Below, piece after piece: positions 5,961 to 7,283 of a stretch of DNA of 7,283 bases. The notes below the pieces were generated by a model, which had not been told where the DNA came from, made no database searches, and worked only from the letters and a program-made list of their open reading frames with translations. Origin of the DNA: Methanomassiliicoccales archaeon (GTDB lineage Archaea; Thermoplasmatota; Thermoplasmata; Methanomassiliicoccales; UBA472); assembly GCA_025457905.1 (NCBI GenBank), contig JALOTM010000038.1:1-7283 (forward strand), written 5' to 3'. Both the position numbers and the translations under genes were made by a program. Numbering within the stretch: position 1 is the first letter of the stretch; each line of letters begins with the position of its first letter.

Positions 5961-5981
5961 AGGAGGTCGAACAGACCTCTT
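5961..5981 (+). repeat. Inverted repeat / RNA hairpin over a Shine-Dalgarno in the RHH leader
   Basis: GAGGTC (5963-5968), loop GAACA, GACCTC (5974-5979) form a perfect 6-bp dyad. In RNA, a G-U and an A-U pair extend it to 8 bp. The left arm contains AGGAGGT, a near-perfect anti-16S sequence. It lies about 10 bp after the inferred transcript start, so it may act as DNA (operator for the RHH protein) or as RNA (occluding a ribosome site). Confidence 0.5.
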
Positions 5982-6001
5982 ATGTCTCCCAGGGTGCGCT
6001 G

Positions 6002-6241
6002 ATGGAAGGAGACGATCTGGAGAAGGTCACGTTACGCCTACCAGCGAGGTACATAAGAGCCCTCGATTTCCTGGTCAAGGTGGACGACTTCCCCTCAAGG
6101 TCGGAGGCCATCAGGGCGGCGATCCGCGACTTCACCTATCAGCGAGTCGAGCTGGTGATGGACAAGGTGAAGAAGATGGAGGACGCGGAGAAGACCCTGG
6201 CGGCCATGGAGTCCTTCGAGCAGCAATATCTTAAGAAGTAA
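6002..6241 (+). CDS. Ribbon-helix-helix transcriptional regulator (CopG/NikR-type N-terminal domain)
   Basis: A 79-residue probable DNA-binding protein, acting as a dimer. Residues 6-14 (LEKVTLRLP) form the strand that would enter the major groove. Helix A is about 15-27, the turn is DDFPSRSEAIR (28-38), and helix B runs to about 45. The rest (46-79) is a highly charged predicted helix that could form a coiled coil. The C-terminal metal-binding ACT domain of NikR is absent, so no nickel role is implied. The ORF is open back to 5819, but the TATA box at 5922-5931 and the fold start favour ATG 6002. AGGGTG (5991-5996) is a modest ribosome site. A six-codon ORF (ATG 5982) ends TGATG, overlapping this start by one base. 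The leader dyad suggests autoregulation. Targets are unknown. A T-run follows the gene. Confidence 0.9.
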   Translation: MEGDDLEKVTLRLPARYIRALDFLVKVDDFPSRSEAIRAAIRDFTYQRVELVMDKVKKMEDAEKTLAAMESFEQQYLKK

Positions 6242-6304
6242 GCCTGAGAGAATGGGATGGGATGCACGTTCGCTCAGTTCCAGGGGTCACGATTACCTCC
6301 CCCC

Positions 6305-6315
6305 TTTTTTTTCTT
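6305..6315 (+). terminator. T-run terminator after the RHH gene
   Basis: Eight T residues then CTT follow a run of six C, about 65 bp after the stop at 6241. Archaeal RNA polymerase terminates at such U-tracts without needing a hairpin. It lies 27 bp before the convergent GNAT stop. Confidence 0.5.
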
Positions 6316-6341
6316 ATCTACAGGGCAGGGCCACGACTCGT

Positions 6342-6758
6342 CTAGGTGCGCTTCCGGAGCATGAGGCGCATGCCTTGGCAGTCCTCGGTAAAGCCGAATC
6401 GCTCGTAGAGGCCCACCACGTCCTCCTTGCAGTACAGGACCAGGTACTCCACCTCCCCTAGGATCGGATGGGAGATAATGGCATCGAAGAGCATCCTCGC
6501 GAGCCCCTCTCCCCGCCGCCCTGGATCCACCACCACGTCGAATATGACCGCACGGAAGACACCGTCCGTGAGCACCCTGGCGAAGGCTAACAGGCGGTCG
6601 GTGCCGCTGTCCACCACGCCGAAAAGGAAGGACGAGGAGGAGAGCATCCTCTCCACATCGTCCCGGGACCGCTCGCTGGCCCAGTAGGTGTCCTCGAAGA
6701 GCCGCATTAGGTCCCCGACCTGCTCTGGTGTGAGCCTGGTGACCAGCCTCAGCGCCAT
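6342..6758 (-). CDS. GNAT-family N-acetyltransferase
   Basis: A single-domain acetyl-CoA-dependent acetyltransferase of 138 residues, predicted cytosolic; the acceptor is unknown. Strand 4 and the pyrophosphate-binding loop are visible as VFDVVVDPGRRGEGLA-like sequence around residues 71-87 (R82xxG85xA87), followed by helix 3. The C-terminal motif B region is LYCKEDVVGLYERFGF (108-123), with the Tyr-containing helix typical of the family. The N-terminal half (LTPEQVGDLMRLFEDTYWASERS) is the usual substrate-side helix pair. I start at ATG 6758, with GGAG 9 nt upstream. A TTG two codons earlier (6764) is possible but less likely. The start lies 19 bp after the PAC2-family stop on the same strand, indicating co-transcription. 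It converges on the RHH gene across a 100-bp gap. Confidence 0.88.
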   Translation of the reverse strand: MALRLVTRLTPEQVGDLMRLFEDTYWASERSRDDVERMLSSSSFLFGVVDSGTDRLLAFARVLTDGVFRAVIFDVVVDPGRRGEGLARMLFDAIISHPILGEVEYLVLYCKEDVVGLYERFGFTEDCQGMRLMLRKRT

Positions 6759-6777
6759 GCTCAATGGCTCCGGGCTG

Positions 6778-7283
6778 CTAACCGATGTAGCCCAGGTCCT
6801 CGCGCTTGGGCTCCTGCGGGGTCTCGATCTCCTTCAGCCTGGAGGTGATCAGGTCTATCTGCTCCGCCTTGCTCTCCAGCTCCCGGAAGTCGATCTCCAC
6901 GCCCAGGATGGAGGCCAGGATGCGCAGGACCGCCTCCGCGCCCTTGGGGTCCACGAAGTAGCCCGAGGTCTCTCCCATGAGGCAGACGGCCTTGACCCCC
7001 TCGATCTTGCCAAAGCCCAGTAAAAGCCCGCTCGCGCCCACGATCCCGCTACCCGGCTCCCCCTTGGAGAAGACGACGCCCTTGCCCTTCATCTCCTCGA
7101 CGGTCTCCATGTCCGTGGCCGCCCCGAGGACGCGCGGTTTCTCCACCATCTTGCCGATGCCGTAGCCCCCCAGGGTGTAGATGCGGCTCACGCCCCATTT
7201 GCGCACGAGCTCCATGACGAAGTCGGATAGCTCGTACTGCCCCTCCGGGGTGAGGCCCTGGTAGTCCCCGACCAGGAATATGA
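6778..7283 (-). CDS. PAC2-family protein, archaeal proteasome assembly chaperone homologue (5' end outside window)
   Basis: The C-terminal 167 residues are present; the start lies beyond the right edge (full-length relatives are about 240 residues). The visible part reads LVGDYQGLTPEGQYELSDFV, then RIYTLGGYGIGKMVEKPRV, GAATD, GASGLLLGFG and CLMGETSGYFVDPKGAEAVL. This is the conserved core of archaeal PAC2/PbaB-type proteins. PbaB-type proteins bind 20S proteasome subunits; many homologues in archaea are uncharacterised, so the role here is inferred. After the fold comes a charged probable helix (ELESKAEQIDLITSRLKEIE) and an end LGYIG. The Tyr is third from the end, so this is not the classic hydrophobic-Tyr-X proteasome-docking tail. 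The gene precedes the GNAT gene by 19 bp. Confidence 0.88.
   Translation of the reverse strand, partial: IFLVGDYQGLTPEGQYELSDFVMELVRKWGVSRIYTLGGYGIGKMVEKPRVLGAATDMETVEEMKGKGVVFSKGEPGSGIVGASGLLLGFGKIEGVKAVCLMGETSGYFVDPKGAEAVLRILASILGVEIDFRELESKAEQIDLITSRLKEIETPQEPKREDLGYIG

Noticed and set aside
5819..6001. N-terminal extension of the RHH regulator to ATG 5819
   Set aside because: It would start upstream of the TATA box at 5922-5931 and overlap the tRNA promoter. The extra residues are not part of any RHH fold.
6299..6312. C6T8 run as a sequence artefact or phase-variable tract
   Set aside because: It is intergenic, 3' of the RHH gene, and is better explained as an archaeal U-tract terminator.
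1..7283. CRISPR arrays, insertion sequences, attachment sites at the tRNA
   Set aside because: No direct-repeat series, transposase motifs or duplicated tRNA 3' end were seen anywhere in the window.

Overview
The window is GC-rich (roughly 60%) and archaeal. Evidence for this: AT-rich TATA-like elements sit about 25 bp upstream of inferred transcript starts; there is an intron-containing tRNA-Tyr(GTA) with the archaeal C1-G72 pair and A73; there is an archaeal PAC2-family proteasome-assembly-chaperone homologue; and there is a short ribbon-helix-helix regulator of a type common in Euryarchaeota. The style (GC-rich, cytosolic kinases with the ILRHD-type H-box, an MTA/SAH-deaminase-like amidohydrolase) fits a Thermoplasmata or Methanomassiliicoccales-like euryarchaeon. 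That placement is an inference and is not proven by any single marker.

Left part (1-2516): two genes are on the minus strand, a metallo-beta-lactamase-fold hydrolase followed 21 bp later by an unidentified protein that runs off the left edge. They diverge from a plus-strand amidohydrolase of the MTA/SAH deaminase superfamily. The 98-bp divergent gap holds a TATA-like box and a dyad. Compared with characterised deaminases, the amidohydrolase keeps its metal site, but several substrate-contacting positions look replaced.

Centre (2499-5676): a compact signalling island. Two minus-strand histidine kinases lie in tandem and have clearly paralogous H-box and ATPase cores but different N-termini. 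The upstream one (HK2) has a degenerate receiver-like domain and the downstream one (HK1) has two PAS domains. A possible 36-residue ORF fits between them almost without spacing. Divergently transcribed is a single-domain CheY-like response regulator with all catalytic residues. An AT-rich element lies between the regulator and HK2 and could serve both directions. The simplest reading is two cytosolic kinases, or a kinase and an accessory kinase, feeding one stand-alone receiver.

Right part (5686-7283): a minus-strand tRNA-Tyr with a 32-nt intron; a plus-strand ribbon-helix-helix regulator whose leader holds an 8-bp hairpin over a strong Shine-Dalgarno sequence; and a minus-strand pair made of a PAC2-family protein (5' end outside the window) and a GNAT acetyltransferase. 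The long open frames opposite the kinase genes are treated as antisense shadows of GC-rich coding sequence. No IS element, CRISPR array or prophage signature was seen.
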